From JAFDVL01 sp043736395 (GTDB lineage Bacteria; Acidobacteriota; Blastocatellia; RBC074): a stretch of 33,704 bases of DNA. The number at the start of each line of letters is the position of its first letter. The stretch's first letter is position 1. Location of the stretch: contig JAYTCQ010000324.1 in assembly GCA_043736395.1 (NCBI GenBank), positions 1 to 33,704 of the forward strand. Direction: 5' to 3'. A model generated the notes under the pieces. That model ran no database searches. It saw only the letters and a program-made list of their open reading frames with translations, and was not told where the DNA came from. This document shows, in pieces, positions 33,185 to 33,704 of this stretch. The position numbers and the translations under genes were made by a program.

Positions 33185-33704
33185 ATGGCTACTTATCAAG
33201 ATTTAAGTTTGACGCATCGCCTCTTCATGAAAGCGTATCCCTTCTCGCGCTACGCCGTCAATCCTGTTCCCTGCGCGGAAATGTCAAAGCCGCTTAATGA
33301 AACACGAATTGCGCTGGTGACTTCGGCAGGATTGCATACGCCCACACAATCAGGCTTCGATCATGATTTCAAAGGCGGAGATTTTTCATTCCGCGAAATT
33401 CCGAATGATGTTCAAACTAACACTTTAATTGAGAGCCATAAAAGCTCGGCATTCGATCACGCAGGAATTGAAGCGGATCGAAATCTGGCTTTTCCGCTGG
33501 ATCGTTTTCGCGAACTCGAAGTGCAAAATTTCATTGGCACATTAAATCATCGGCATTTCAGTTTCATGGGTTCGATTACCAAGCCAAACAAATTGATTGA
33601 AGAGACTTCGGTGGAGGTGGCCAAACTACTTCGGGAAGATCAAGTAGAGGCCGTCTTCCTCACGCCTGTCTGACCAATGTGCGTCCAGACCGTGGGTCTG
33701 ATTG
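33185..33704 (+). CDS. GrdB/PrdB-like selenoprotein (UGA at Sec163), cut by the window edge
   Basis: ATG 33185 opens 162 residues with the glycine/sarcosine/betaine/D-proline reductase selenoprotein B family features RIALVTSAGLHTPTQSGFD and IGTLNHRHFSFMGSI. They end in LLREDQVEAVFLTPV. The next codon is TGA (33671-33673), followed in frame by CCA ATG TGC GTC CAG ACC GTG GGT CTG ATT, that is U-P-M-C-V-Q-T-V-G-L-I. In the family this segment is the redox site, written with Sec or Cys as first residue of a CxxC-like pair, so the frame almost surely continues beyond the window. A 162-residue protein ending at the TGA would lack the active centre. Reductases of this family use the selenol for reductive cleavage with thioredoxin-type partners. 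The GrdB/PrdB substrate is not implied for this small homologue. Confidence 0.85.
33671..33673 (+). other. Recoded UGA codon (Sec163) of the GrdB/PrdB-like gene
   Basis: TGA stands three codons before Cys166 in the pattern U-P-M-C at the family's redox site. The following codons read as conserved family sequence (VGLI) up to the window end. Confidence 0.8.
33686..33700 (+). promoter_or_regulatory. Candidate bacterial SECIS hairpin (GrdB/PrdB-like gene)
   Basis: CAGACC (33686-33691) pairs with GGUCUG (33695-33700) around loop GUG, 18 nt after the UGA, with G in the first loop position. CAAU (33675-33678) may pair with AUUG (33701-33704) outside it. The window ends here, so the full structure cannot be judged. 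Confidence 0.55.

Noticed and set aside
33185..33673. A complete 162-residue protein ending at TGA 33673
   Set aside because: It would stop exactly at the redox centre, and the next codons continue the family sequence.

Overview
The window reads as a piece of an Acidobacteriota chromosome of moderate GC, probably of the Blastocatellia type. That is an inference from content: two VWFA-related proteins of the acidobacterial kind, an Oar-like TonB-dependent receptor with an N-terminal carboxypeptidase-regulatory domain, a DUF1592/DUF1552 pair, a PEP-CTERM protein, and many long intergenic palindromes. No rRNA, tRNA or CRISPR array was recognised.

The most interesting content is two genes at opposite ends of the window that appear to use UGA as selenocysteine. 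At 1455-1814 an ArsC/Spx-family thioredoxin-fold protein has an in-frame TGA exactly where the family carries its catalytic Cys, giving U-T-T-C. The frame stays open to a natural stop that overlaps hemX. At 33185-33704 a GrdB/PrdB-like protein reaches TGA after LTPV and continues as U-P-M-C to the window edge. Both TGAs are followed at about 20 nt by a small hairpin of the bacterial SECIS type. A caller that treats TGA only as stop would miss the first gene and truncate the second.

Layout. 1-1235 (minus): lolD-like ABC ATPase, then a Clp N-domain protein cut by the edge. 1455-4038 (plus): arsC-like(Sec)-hemX-hemA, with overlap of the first two. 4092-9525 (plus): an orphan ORF, a secreted alpha/beta hydrolase, a large VWFA-related protein and a small secreted protein. 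9582-14864 (plus): DUF1080, DUF1592 (cytochrome-like), DUF1552 (Tat-exported) and a small exported protein, ending in a bidirectional terminator. 14931-15926 (minus): an M43-type metalloprotease. 16136-16633 (plus): a peptide-deformylase-like protein. 16735-17373 (minus): a PEP-CTERM protein.

17578-28891 (minus) is a tightly packed eight-gene cluster: two exported TPR proteins, a multiheme cytochrome, a VWFA-related protein, a DUF7009-like protein, an AAA ATPase, a cytoplasmic TPR protein and a YdeP-type molybdopterin oxidoreductase. Gaps are at most 45 nt and several genes overlap, so one transcript is likely. Upstream of it and separated by a terminator is a TonB-dependent receptor broken by two frameshifts (29000-32611), then a small CPXCG zinc-ribbon protein and the second selenoprotein gene.

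A recurring architectural theme is long inverted repeats of unrelated sequence (495-556, 1313-1402, 2687-2790, 5580-5676, 10376-10442, 12978-13079, 33085-33176, a single arm at 9547-9571, and one inside a coding region at 18140-18207). Many sit 0-12 nt before a start codon or touch a stop codon.
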